Shown in pieces: positions 54,316 to 64,000 of a DNA stretch of 64,000 nucleotides; the first letter of the stretch is position 1; every line of letters begins with the position of its first letter. This DNA is from Romanomermis culicivorax (taxonomy: Eukaryota > Nematoda > Enoplea > Mermithida > Mermithidae), in assembly GCA_963922205.1 (NCBI GenBank), contig CAWUHX010000314.1, positions 186,001 through 250,000 of the forward strand, in the 5' to 3' direction. The position numbers were made by a program, and so were the translations under genes. The notes below the pieces were generated by a model. That model was not told where the DNA came from, ran no database searches, and saw only the letters and a list, made by a program, of their open reading frames with translations.

Positions 54316-54888
54316 TCACAATTTGTCATCTTTCCAGTTGGTTGGTCTCATTTTAACTTCTGCGTATCCAACATGAAACTTGCGACCATTGCTGCAGATG
54401 GTTTGGCTCCGGTTATTTATCCAAATTGGTAAAATCACTTGGGTGTAATTTTCACGGCCAAAAATTAGTCGATAAACACGAGGTATAAGTTCCATATCCG
54501 GCTCCCAAAATTCGAACCTCTGTTCATCATCGTGCATAGTTTTCGTTCGAACATGCTTGACTCTAGTTTCGCATGAACTGCTTTCACAAACAGGTACACT
54601 GTCGACTAGAAAACATACATATGCTCTTAAACTAGGTAGAACAAAGAGGGATAGATCATTACAAGAATTGAACATGATTCTTTCCTGGAGTGTAACATAA
54701 ACACTTTGGGCACCACCTGTAACTTTTCCTTGAAAGAAAACTCCTTTGTCACTCGGCTTAGAACAACTATCCTCCATCACGGCATTGAATGGTATGGTCA
54801 ACATTAATACGCATAATGCTAAAAAAGCCCAACATATGTTTAGTTTTGGAAAGTTTTCAAACAAATAGTTCGACTCACCGACGAGCAT
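54316..54888 (-). CDS. Family A secreted protein, copy 4 (unrecognised)
   Basis: Minus-strand exons 54888-54879 and 54818-54316 join across a 60-nt intron (GTGAGT...CTTTTTTAG) to give 170 residues. The spliced N-terminus MLVALCVLMLTIPFNA is a signal peptide. It conserves VTGGAQSVYVTLQ, CESSSCETRVKHVRTK, FEFW and FGRENYTQVILPIWIN, with a longer basic tail (NWKDDKL). It is the most diverged intact copy: FFQGKV for FFHGRV, NDLSLFVLPSL for NDQFCIALFNL, so it loses one cysteine and gains YVCF. The leader before the ATG (CAG|GTTAACAGCTCGATTGGACA) is as in copy 1. Likely functional and secreted; role unknown. Confidence 0.72.
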   Translation of the reverse strand: MLVGESNYLFENFPKLNICWAFLALCVLMLTIPFNAVMEDSCSKPSDKGVFFQGKVTGGAQSVYVTLQERIMFNSCNDLSLFVLPSLRAYVCFLVDSVPVCESSSCETRVKHVRTKTMHDDEQRFEFWEPDMELIPRVYRLIFGRENYTQVILPIWINNRSQTICSNGRKFHVGYAEVKMRPTNWKDDKL

Positions 54889-55359
54889 GTTATACACAAA
54901 TGTCCAATCGAGCTGTTAACCTGAAAAAAGGAAACTACATATTACATTATATCTAAACCTTACCATTTTTCCCAATTTTATTCAAGCATCTCCAGAGCCT
55001 AGGAAACCTTAACACTGATTATGTAAATTTTTATATCCCTGAAGAATAATATTTCTTCCTGTATAGCATCCATGATGGTATATTTTCAGTTGACAAATCT
55101 GTATTATTTTCTGTGGTTTATTCTTGTTCGGGAGGAACTACATTTGTAACATGAATATCGTTTTCAAATACTGCAATGAACACACCAAACCATACATTCT
55201 ATGTAGTCCAATTTAAATAAATAATATCATTTTGGAAGGATCACAAGATTATGAAATATAAAAAGTGGAAAATTAAGGTTTGAAAAACCAGTTAATACTT
55301 GATTATGAAAAGTTAGGAAGGTGATTTGGAGTAACTGGTACTAAAAAATGGAAGCCATA
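54889..55359. other. Upstream flank of family A copy 4
   Basis: Conserved flank as in the other A copies (TTTATATCCCTGAAGAATAA, CATGATGGTATATTTTCAGT). No gene seen beyond 55120. Confidence 0.4.
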
Positions 55360-55640
55360 CACTACAAGGCCAAATTAACTGTCTATGCCAGACACATCCA
55401 GGATGTACCCAGGATGCATTCAGAATGTGTCCAGGACTCGTCCATTATGCAATCAGCTCATTATACTGACAACAAAATTGACAGGTCATGTCCTTATGTC
55501 ACACACAACCACAGAACTTTTCTGATGCTTCCTTTTTACCTTCCCATAGAAAGCACACACTATTTGTTAGATATAAACAGACGGTGAACTGTAGTCACAC
55601 TGTAGGTCCAAAACATTGCATATCCACACCACACATTCTC
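55360..55640. mobile_element. R6c: fragment of the TA-flanked MITE
   Basis: TA|CACTACAAGGCCAAATTAAC start, then CTGTCTATGCCAGACACATC and GACAACAAAATTGACAGG as in R6a and R6b. The right end is not recognisable. Confidence 0.6.
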
Positions 55641-57038
55641 AAAAATCCATGACTGCAAGTTATTGGGTGCACGTCAATTATTAAGAATGATCATTTAAGA
55701 ATGCGGGAAAGGGAATTTGCATGTACAACTAAACACATCGACCAACAACTTTTCCGCATCATGCAGATCAAAAGACCAAGCCTGGAATCATGCAATTCCA
55801 CATCAACAGAAGCATCAGCTAATTAGGGCAGGAGGTTTTTTCATCAAAGCTGAGGTCAACATGAGTGTCACATGTCAGCTATATCAGCACAGCCCTTAGT
55901 ATTTGTTGTGTCCGGCGACCTAGTAGGTACGGGACTAATTGGGCTAGGCAGACCAGCATGCTGGGAGCCGGCCAAATAAGAGTATGAAATTTTCATGACG
56001 TCGGGGCAACCTGGGCCAAAAATTTTCTACCTCCTGTAGGTCGGTTTTGACCCGCCAGGGATCCCTGTTGCTGTCAAAGTTGCAATTGGGAAGTCAACAT
56101 GCAAATTGACAAAGTGGACAGGCACAGACAATTTGCATAGCAGTGGAGTGCCACAGAATGAAGGAAAAATGATCATGAAATCATTCTTGTTTTATCTAAT
56201 ATTTTGGTGTTTATATGTCAGCATCTATGAATAAACCTTTGCCCAGCAATCACATCTTAAATTTACATAATTCTACGATGGTTCATCTGTATTCTTTACT
56301 ATTAATTGTTTATTTATTTAGTCACATGTACTTAGCGTCAGTTATGGTAAGTAGGGAATAGTTTTAGGCCCAGTTGCCTGTTGCTTGCAGACGTCAAGCG
56401 GAAGGAAGGCTGATCCTGGGATCCTTCGAGGTAACGGCCCTTCCAGAGGATTTAGATTCTCTCCTGGGAGTCTACGAGGAGCCATGGTGAGGCCCGCCCT
56501 TTACTAAAGGTAAGAGTGTGTTGTTGTTGCCAGGTCTGGGGGCTAAGTGTTGCACCATATCCGAGGCATAGCCAAGGAATAGTTCTAACTAGTTCAGTCA
56601 AACCACACCTATCTTTTTTCGTTTTCCTAAGGAAAGACCTGCGCAACACGCCATCTCTCAAAATGGAGACTAGTAACATTTTTACTGCAACCTGCTTTTC
56701 TGAAATAGCTAAAGACAAAAGTCCTGATCACCAATACCCATCAGTATTGAAAGGTTTGTCATGATGTTGCTAAGCCTTCTTGTTTGTAATCTCTGCACTC
56801 CATTCTGTACTCATACACATTGTTCTTCAAAGGACGATTATTTTAAAAAGTTGCATTTGGCCCTGTTGACGTAAGTAGATTTTTGCAGCATTTATTTCAA
56901 ATGTAAAAAATAGAATTTATGTAACTGACAAATAAATGAAATTTCTCATTGATACCAAGTCTGAAAATCCAAGAACAAAAACAAATACAAAATGTATCAA
57001 AAAACACGTGAAAAACAAGCATAGAAAGCAATATTCAA
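55641..57038. other. Intergenic; 3' flank of family B gene
   Basis: No gene recognised. 56850-56950 (GTTGCATTTGGCCCTGTTGA, GCAGCATTTATTTCAAATGT) resembles the 3' flank shared by all family A genes. Confidence 0.4.
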
Positions 57039-58225
57039 TCACCAACGTGTCTTCCTGATTCTTTTCCAAACATTACAATGGCTAGTGTCAACTATTTGAG
57101 GATCATAGTCATGTTGGGTGACGATACGTTCCATGTTGATACCGGGCTCAGTACTGTCTAAGCAGACAATAAGGTTGTTTCCCTGTTTTATGAAACGTTG
57201 TTCATCCAACAGGCAACGGACATTTTTGGTGACTACCTGTTAACAGAAACTTTTTTTTAAGCTGGCTGACCTGGAAAAATCCCTTGCCAGTATTTGTAGA
57301 CATCTAACCAAGGATGTATCAGTTCTCATGTCATATAGAAACTAAATTGTGGATTCCACACGTTTCTAATGGATTTTTGTGGATTCGGGTGTCTGAAATA
57401 TAGATATCAATAGCAGAGCTTTATTGCTGAAATTTGAATTTCTTGGCTTAGGGTTGTCTTTAAGAAACCAAGATACAAAATCTGCATTAGTGGAGCCTGC
57501 TGGGAATGTGTGAATTCAAATTCACTTTTCACATCCACACAGACGCCAATCCACTGAATCTGTGGTTTAATTAGAAACAAAACCATATGTTTAGTAACCA
57601 GAAAAATAATGCCCAGTGGTGGACTTGAACACTCAACTTCCTGCATACAATGCATACAATAAAGAGATCCTACCATGGAGCCACTTGGATGGTTTAGAAC
57701 ATGTGGCTGAAGTTTTGTCGGTGCGTGCAGAGCATGTCCCATGATGAGCAAATTACCCAGGAAAACTTTCCTACATCCCTAAGGAGTGTTCATTAGGGAT
57801 AAGTGAAACAGAATAAAATATGTCCTCTCTTTAACTTACTGCAGGTACAAAACAGTTGGATTTTGGCCCTTTTAAACGACATGTCTTATGTGGAATGTCT
57901 TCGTTCCATTGATATCCATCAATGTTAAGTCGAACTTTGCATTCTCCATAGTTACCACATTTACCCGTCATTTTAGGCAAATTACGCTGAAATTTTAACC
58001 ATAAAATTATAATGTATAGGATACAAGTTGATGATAAACATATACATCAGTTTTGATGATACGACAAGTGCCTTCAATTTCAACAAGTTCTCCAGCGAAG
58101 CGACGAATTTTGAGTATTTCATGAAACACTGTTGTTATATTTTGATCATCAATAGTCAATTCATCCAAAGCATATGAGTGTACGGAAAATGGCAAAATCG
58201 CCAATACACTAAATAGAGAGAACAT
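57039..58225 (-). CDS. Family B secreted protein with eight cysteines, three exons (unrecognised)
   Basis: Minus-strand exons 58225-58046, 57986-57840 and 57236-57039 join in phase 0 at GT-AG introns (59 and 603 nt) to give 174 residues. MFSLFSVLAILPFSVHSYA is a typical signal peptide. The mature chain has eight cysteines: one in exon 1 (EGTCRI), four in exon 2 (GKCGNYGEC, HKTCR, SNCF) and three in exon 3 (VRCLL, VCLD, SHCNVW), suggesting four disulfides. N-glycosylation site NIT. An acceptor-like TTTCTCTTCTCAG lies 3 nt before the ATG, which would suit spliced-leader addition. AATAAA lies about 145 nt after the stop. Intron 2 carries a SINE-A copy. The 3' flank resembles that of family A genes. 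No known domain is recognised; a secreted effector, matrix or defence role is equally possible. Confidence 0.72.
57590..57705 (-). repeat. SINE-A copy in intron 2 of the family B gene
   Basis: The minus strand reads GTGGCTCCATGGTAGGATCT, then GAGTGTTCAAGTCCACCACT and GGGCATTATTTTTCTGG, the SINE-A head and joint. Confidence 0.6.
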
Positions 58226-58297
58226 TCTGCTGAGAAGAGAAATGAATATAGAAGAGCCTCCTGTAATTTTCAGTCATAAATAATCATATGTATAGAA

Positions 58298-58540
58298 ATG
58301 TTTGTTCAGTGGCTTGTTATTCCAATAATCTTGTTTATCATAACAGCTATGAATAGCACCAATAGTTCTATCCATTTGCTGGTTCTATTTCCTCATTGTG
58401 AAAATTTGCATCATTATTCCATGACTATTATCTTTCTATGCATATGGCTTTCTATGTTTGGCAATTTGAGCAGTATTTTTTTGGAGTTGAACAAAAATCA
58501 CCATGACAGGCTTCAAACAAGAGCAAAAAGAGAAAAATGA
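58298..58540 (+). CDS. Possible small two-span membrane protein (unrecognised)
   Basis: An 80-codon plus-strand frame opposite and just upstream of the family B gene. Hydrophobic spans LVIPIILFIITAM and TIIFLCIWLSMFGNLSSIFL separate a short loop with NSTNSS (two glycosylation sequons); the tail is basic (RLQTRAKREK). No homology is recognised and AT-rich DNA easily yields such frames, so coding status is doubtful. Confidence 0.3.
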   Translation: MFVQWLVIPIILFIITAMNSTNSSIHLLVLFPHCENLHHYSMTIIFLCIWLSMFGNLSSIFLELNKNHHDRLQTRAKREK

Positions 58541-58594
58541 ACACAATGATGAACCTAAATGCAAAAAAAATTATTCATCAATCCGTATTTGGTA

Positions 58595-59728
58595 ACTCTG
58601 TTCAAATTATTGCAAAGGCTAGGGTCTGCTATGCCCCATTACGATCAATCACACTTTGCCATTTCCTAGATTGCTTTACCATGCCCACATAATAAAAAGC
58701 TTGGGGCTTTGAATCAAAAAAGTTCTGAATAAACGTTTCAATGTGGTCTTCATTTTGAAATTCCATATCGACGAGGCTATTCTGCAATTAGCAGAACAAA
58801 TAATAATATGATGGTACAATGTCGGGTGAATATGGCGGATGGGGTAACAACTCCTAATTTAATTCCTGGATTCTTGCCTGAACAATATCAGCAGTATGTG
58901 GATAGGAATTTTCATGGAGCAGAAGTACTCCTTCACAGTTGACCAATGAAGGCTGCTTTTGAATCAAGGCATTTTTGCTTGATCAATCTTGTCTACATAG
59001 ACCATAGCAGTGATGGTCAAACCAGGTGGAAGCAACTCAAAGTGAATGATTCCCTGGGTTGACCACCATACACATAACATAACCTCGTGTGGGTGTAGAT
59101 CAGGCTCTGGATGATGTCAACATACGCAACCCACTTTTCATCTCCAGTGATGATTGGATCAATGAAAGACTCAATTTTGTACAGTGAAAGTAATGACATG
59201 GAAATGATAACACGCTGTTGCATAGCATGATCATTAAACTTGGAAGGGCTTGCAAACCTTGTTGATCTGCTTCATTCACTTTTCAATTGTAAAGTGGGCA
59301 GTGGTCGCTTTTCAATCAATAAAGCTGTTCTTCAATGTGTGTGCTTCTGACACCTCAACCGGCCATCCACTAGGAGGTTCATCTTTGATACTGTAACCAC
59401 CAAATCAACTGCACGTTCAAACACAGCATGTTCCCCATGTGCTTGCCATGTTTTTCTCATTGCCTCTGCTGCAGATCCACCCAAATCATACTCAAATGAA
59501 ATGCAGTGGCATATATGGCCAGGGAGGTAACACTTTGTTTTAGGTATCGATAAAACAGACTGTATGAGCCAACTGAAAATGAAACCCATTTTTTGAAACA
59601 ACAATGTTTTGCTCTTCCAAACAAACAATCAACAACCCAATTTATTTGGATGGATTTTAAGAAAAAAGTTGATTGATAACACACGATTAAAAATTGACAT
59701 TACTTTCTTGCCAACCCAATACATTGAT
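58595..59728 (-). pseudogene. Mariner transposon, decayed transposase
   Basis: On the minus strand, from a TIR-like TATTGGGTTGGCAAGAAAGT (plus-strand 59700-59728), come successive pieces of a mariner transposase: HICHCISFEYDLGGSAAEAM, HGEHAVFERAVD, ITGDEKWVAY, WWSTQGIIHFELLPPG, LLLHENSYPHTAD, LPHPPYSPDI, DFF-like FIQNFFDSKPQAFYY and KWQSVIDRNGA. The signature TGDEKW and the SPD motif remain, but the second catalytic position reads HEN instead of HDN. Stop codons (for example after AKMP) and frameshifts interrupt it. Dead copy. Confidence 0.88.
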
Positions 59729-60169
59729 ACAAGATATAATCCATATAGGTGATTAGGTCACTCTTGTAGTTTCAGAAATGATCCTCCTCTAATATGCAAT
59801 GGACATGATTGGAAATCACCTGTAAACAGTAACTGTTATTGTCAGGTTTTGGCTGATTTTGATTGGTTGAAATAAAAATTGCATGAAACATTCATAGATA
59901 AGGGACGAAACATGCATAATGTCACACTGAAAATCTACTTTCTAGTTTTTGGTACAGTTGTGTTCCCAAAGTTCATGTGTCTAGTGCAACAGACAAATAA
60001 TGCTCAATGATTGTTGAAGTCGCTGATAAAGGTGAATGGTTTTATATTTATTATGCAGAACTTACCAAGCCAATCACCCCCTTTCCCAAAGTTGAAATTT
60101 GAAGCGCAAAACAAATGAAAACACATCTGCTTGTGGCCACTGCAAAAGACACAAATGATTTTAAAAAAT
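59729..60169. other. Intergenic, nothing seen
   Basis: No gene or clear repeat on reading. Confidence 0.4.
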
Positions 60170-60665
60170 AGGGTGTAGCCGGGAGTTGAACTCAAGTTAC
60201 CAACATTCCAGCCTGATGTGTTGCTCATCACTAGACCACCACACCACAAGATGAACCCAGATTAAGGTTCTCGCCTTGGCTAAGATTTTTAGCATACAAC
60301 TCCAATGCTTGGTGGTCGTGAATTTATGACCTTTGGCAAGTCATACTAGCTGCTTTGAACTGCCGACCAATGAAGTTGCTGACTGTTTAGAAACGAAAAT
60401 TATAAGGAAAATTTTTTGGAGTGAAAATAAATTTCTAAAAAGTCAGCAACTTCATTGTTGAGCAGTTGAAAGCAGCATAAGGTAGGCTGCCACTTGCCAA
60501 GGTCCTAGGTTCAAGACCACCAAGCATTGGAGTTGTATGCTAAAAATCTTAGCCAAGGCGAGCACCCTAATCCGGGTTCGCCTCCTGATGTAGTGGTCTA
60601 GTATTGAGGAAATCAGCCTGAAATGCTGGTAACTCAGGTTGGAGTCCTGGTTATACCCTTTTTTT
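60170..60665. repeat. Large inverted repeat made of two SINE-C copies
   Basis: 60170-60400 and 60440-60660 are reverse complements with about 215-bp arms and a short loop. Arm text: TAGCATACAACTCCAATGCT in one arm and AGCATTGGAGTTGTATGCTA in the other; GAAGTTGCTGAC and GTCAGCAACTTC. Each arm carries a tRNA-like SINE-C head (GGGAGTTGAACTCAAGTTAC; TAACTCAGGTTGGAGTCCTG). Confidence 0.82.
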
Positions 60666-60945
60666 CAAACTTATTTTCATTCCCAAAAAAATTCAATATA
60701 ATTTTCATTCCTAAAAGAATGATTTTATCACAACTATTCTAGGTGGTGTACATTCTAGAAACTGCGCGCCAATTGGTGTTCTCTTGTAAATCACTTTTTA
60801 TAACTGGCATGTTTACACTAATGATTAGAGGCACTTCTGTACATACTGAAAAAAATTGTAATTTTAATACCCACAAAACGACTAGAAATTGCCACATTAA
60901 ATATGCAATAAGCTTTATCTACTATTTTCTTTGTGTAACTTACTG

Positions 60946-61440
60946 CAGGATCTAGGCACTTAGCATTGGGCTCCTTTGCATGCGTGTCTTTTATGGAATG
61001 TCTTGATTTCATCGAAGCTCATTAACATTGAGTCAAATTTTTAAGCTTCCAAAATTATCACATTTACCCCTCATTCTGGTATATTTTTGCTAAAATTTGG
61101 TCACTACAATAAGTTGATTATTGTTTCATATATATCAGTGATGCGTATGGTCCTACTGCAAAACAGCTGAATCAATTTGCTAGTTTATTTGGGGGCCAAA
61201 ACACATATGAATAAGTACTATAGAGACAATGATGAAAATAGATAAAATCCCAGAAACTTTGCGTATAGAGGAACATTTGCATACCACACACGCCAAAACA
61301 TAGAAGGACAAGAAAAGGGCCCACACATATGTTATGCTAATTTTCACTTCTTCCCTGCCTACTCAGGTATCAATCAAATTTCACCATTAGACATGTGCCT
61401 TCAATTTCAAAAAGTCTGCATTGAACCAACGACTTTTAAT
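60946..61440 (-). pseudogene. Family B pseudogene
   Basis: 60946-61080 resembles exon 2 of the family B gene on the plus-strand text (ACTGCAGGATCTAGGC versus ACTGCAGGTACAAAAC; GTCTTTTATGGAATGTCTTG versus GTCTTATGTGGAATGTCTTC; ACATTTACCCCTCATT versus ACATTTACCCGTCATT). 61385-61440 resembles exon 1 (GTGCCTTCAATTTCAAAAAG versus GTGCCTTCAATTTCAACAAG). Frames are broken, the signal-peptide part is missing and an R2 element abuts it at 61460. Confidence 0.65.
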
Positions 61441-61459
61441 CATTAATTCTTGGTAATCT

Positions 61460-62870
61460 GTAGTAGTGATACAAGCCCATACAGGGGGTACACTAAAGAT
61501 ACCCCTGTACAAAACATATACTTCAAAGTTTGCCCCCTTAACTGTCAGGGGTGATACAGAGGGTGTATCAAGTATAGTCGACAGTGTAATACGATCCAAA
61601 TTTTGCTAAGTTGTCGGGGTTGCTACAGGTGCAGGTGTTCAGCCTCCAGCGTCAGTGCCCAGGTGGTAGGACGCGGCAAAAAGTGGTGGAAAGAAGAATA
61701 AAATTTAGGTAGAAATATGTAGCCACTGTTTCGCGAGTTTTTGTGTATTTATTCATTCTGGAAATATATTGTGTGATTTCATGGGAGCGTCGCCACCGAT
61801 CGTCCTTTACTTTATAATTATTTTATGATTGTTATTGGCCTCACCCGTTGCATTCCCAATACAAGTTGAACCAGTAACTTGTATTGTTCTGTGAGCGCAG
61901 TGGAGGTTTCTTATAATGATAGGAGTGGAGACTTGGGTAGGATCTCCTGAGGTATGTGCCAAGGTGTTCTGCCTGAGGTTTGGTGAAGTACTCGCGTGTA
62001 TCTGGTGAAACGTGTGAGAGAGTTCTTACTTTATTGTTTTGTTAGCCTGTGGTCAGAACTGTTGCAACTTCTTTTGTCTAAACCCAAAGGTCGGTTACAT
62101 CATCCTCTACCCACAGTAGCCTAACAAAGTGTGTGGGGCGATACAAGGGGTGTAGAAAGATGGTCGATGATGTAATACTATCAGAATTTCATTAAGCATG
62201 CCAGTCGACTCAGGAGGTGTAGAAAGTATGCCTGAAGCTTCAACGTGTAAAATTCTACTGCTATGTAGAAACTATGCTTGAAGCTTTATTAGGTAAAAAT
62301 CGACCACAATGTAGAAAGTATGCCTCAGCCCAGTTGACTCGGAAGTTAAAATTGATGTGGCAATATCTCTATGAAAAATTTTTCAAAAAATACCTGAGGA
62401 TCCTAGAATCTAATGATTCAATGGTTTCACTCATTTTTTAGAATTTTAAAAACACATGAGGGTCATAGAATCTAACAATCTAACAGTTTTACTCATTCTA
62501 TACAAAATTTTCATAAAAAATTTTGTTTGGGGCCTATTTTTATGTATTTGGGACACATTTTTTGATGATTCCCTATGCTTAAGCATTGTTTTTCAGGACA
62601 CGTTTTTCGCTGTTTTGGGGCACCATTTTCTATGCTTCAGGCGTACTTTCTATATGGAAGTAGAATTTTACATGTTGAAGCTTCAGGCATACTTTCTACA
62701 CCTATGATCCCGCAGGCTTTACAAAATTTGGACTGTATTAAATTTTCGACTATACTTTCTACACCACCTGTATAGCCCGCACACAGTTATGGTGTCAAAC
62801 TTTGACATATATGTTTTGTACCGGGGTATCTTTTGTAGGGACTGTAGGGATGCGTATAACTACTATTGGT
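61460..62870. mobile_element. R2 element with R3 inserted
   Basis: Left end CTGTAGTAGTGATACAAGCC CATACAGGGGGTACAC, right end TGTAGGGATGCGTATAACTA. R3 lies at 61615-62130 (GGGGTTGCTACAGGTGCAGG to CCACAGTAGCCTAACAAAGT), then R2 blocks resume. Confidence 0.6.
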
Positions 62871-62924
62871 TGCTGAAATACCTGACTTTGTAAGCAATAA
62901 CCTCGTGCATGTGCAAGTCACTGA

Positions 62925-63400
62925 TGGACATAGTCTATCTCAGAGGTTATGCAGATTAGCCTGAAAATTGATGCAAATCAAAGACACGCCAGTTGGCATG
63001 GAAGAGGAGCATAAATTGGCTTTTGGTTCATCATTTAGGTTATTTGTATATTTCAGGATAGAAAAGCAGGCAGAGTGGTCGCTATTTTACATTATTTGTT
63101 ACTTGTATTTTTGTGGCCTAGAAATACAATGTCCCCCGCTGACTGGACATTTGATACCTACCACGCAGCAGAGGGGATGCAGGTTCGGACCTGGATCTAT
63201 GTGTGCAAGTCTACATTTACAACTCAGTTCTCTTCCTGATTTCTCAGAATTACATGTCGATTGCAAGTCCTTGATTTCAGAGAGAGTTAGCATCATCTGC
63301 AGGTCATGTGAGCTGAAGCACATGATTCATTGTTGAGATTGGAATAGACCAAACTGTTATGCACTAATTCTACCTCAGGACTCATCTTGTATAGGTAAAG
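62925..63400 (+). repeat. R10 repeat, copy 3 (diverged)
   Basis: CTGATGGACATAGTCTATCT start, then CGCAGCAGAGGGGATGCAGG TTCGGACCTGG and GTGCAAGTCTACATTTACAA, collinear with 42585-43170. The reading frame seen in copies 1 and 2 is lost. Confidence 0.55.
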
Positions 63401-64000
63401 TAATGGAGTAATGATTAGGTCCTCTTATTCTCTACATAAACAAAGACCCACCTCGACTGTATTCACATGGTCCCAGGTTTAAGCTCCAGTTGGAGCATAA
63501 CTTTTACTGACAATCTGAGCAATGGAAACATGGTCTCTCAACATGAAGACATCAGGGCTGATCTGCATCATCACTATACTTATTTGACTGTTTATAATCA
63601 AAAAATCATTTTTGAAACAAAAGTATTCTAGAGCTAATCCTTCAGTCACTGATGCGTTTCTCAGATCAATGCATTTGAAAATTTTTTGGGAGAATTCAGC
63701 TACGAAAATTTTTCATACTTTTTCTCTTATTCCATGACTGTCATAGTTTTCGACAAGTATTTGACAAATTTTTCGAGTTAGCAAAATCTATACTTTCAGC
63801 TTTTGGCTACCTTCAACAAATGGATCAAAGTTTCACTGTTTATTTTTCCTGAACATATTTTATCTGTCATTCACTGGAACGGCAAAATTTAAATTATTGC
63901 AATAATTTTAATCAAATTGCTTTCCGGACTATGAAGGCACTAGCGTCACATTTGGAAGTATCCTTTATTTGTGGGTCCCTGTCATTGTATCGGATTATGC
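63401..64000. other. Intergenic, nothing seen
   Basis: AT-rich, no gene or repeat recognised. Confidence 0.4.

Noticed and set aside
56452-56718. An 88-codon minus-strand frame (MSLAISEKQVAVKM...)
   Set aside because: No homology recognised, no splice context and no relative in the window; likely a chance frame in GC-richer DNA.

Overview
The window reads as nuclear DNA from a nematode. The strongest sign is an array of about 90 copies of GCCTAA (TTAGGC on the other strand), the telomere unit used by most nematodes. A two-exon seven-transmembrane receptor resembling the nematode Sra chemoreceptor superfamily, short introns and TTTTCAG-like acceptors agree with this. Several acceptors lack a pyrimidine tract and repeats are very abundant, so this does not look like a compact Caenorhabditis-type genome. 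An early-branching, repeat-rich lineage such as a mermithid is only a guess.

Layout. At 1-5 kb is the 3' part of a sarcosine dehydrogenase gene (six exons; two introns hold DNA-transposon copies and one also the telomere-like array). At 7.8-11.6 kb is a complete 11-exon RFWD3-type RING/WD40 ubiquitin ligase gene, whose fifth intron is a minisatellite built from copies of its own 5' splice site. From 11.6 to 25.3 kb is a transposon graveyard: a broken Merlin transposase, a three-level nest (SINE, TA-flanked element, TAA-flanked element), a 1.4-kb repeat in direct and inverted copies, a pogo-type deletion derivative and an hAT deletion derivative with a perfect 8-bp target duplication. At 25.8-27.1 kb lies the receptor gene.

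From 34 to 61 kb the minus strand carries a dispersed array of small secreted-protein genes. There are four copies of family A (34.0, 38.3, 46.0 and 54.3 kb; the third is a pseudogene). Each has a signal peptide interrupted by a 55-60-nt intron and a conserved acceptor-plus-leader sequence. At 57.0-58.2 kb is a three-exon secreted protein with eight cysteines (family B), and a decayed B copy lies at 60.9-61.4 kb. I recognise neither family. A and B genes share 3' flanking sequence, and a small membrane-protein reading frame (C) is duplicated along with A. This cluster is the best candidate for something undescribed.

The rest is mobile DNA: PIF/Harbinger-type, Tc1/mariner-type, mariner, hAT and several tRNA-derived SINE families, plus unclassified inverted-repeat families (called R1, R2, R3 and R10 here). 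Apart from the A/B/C cluster, nothing suggests that neighbouring genes share a pathway. All family assignments come from reading translations and motifs by eye; no database search was run.
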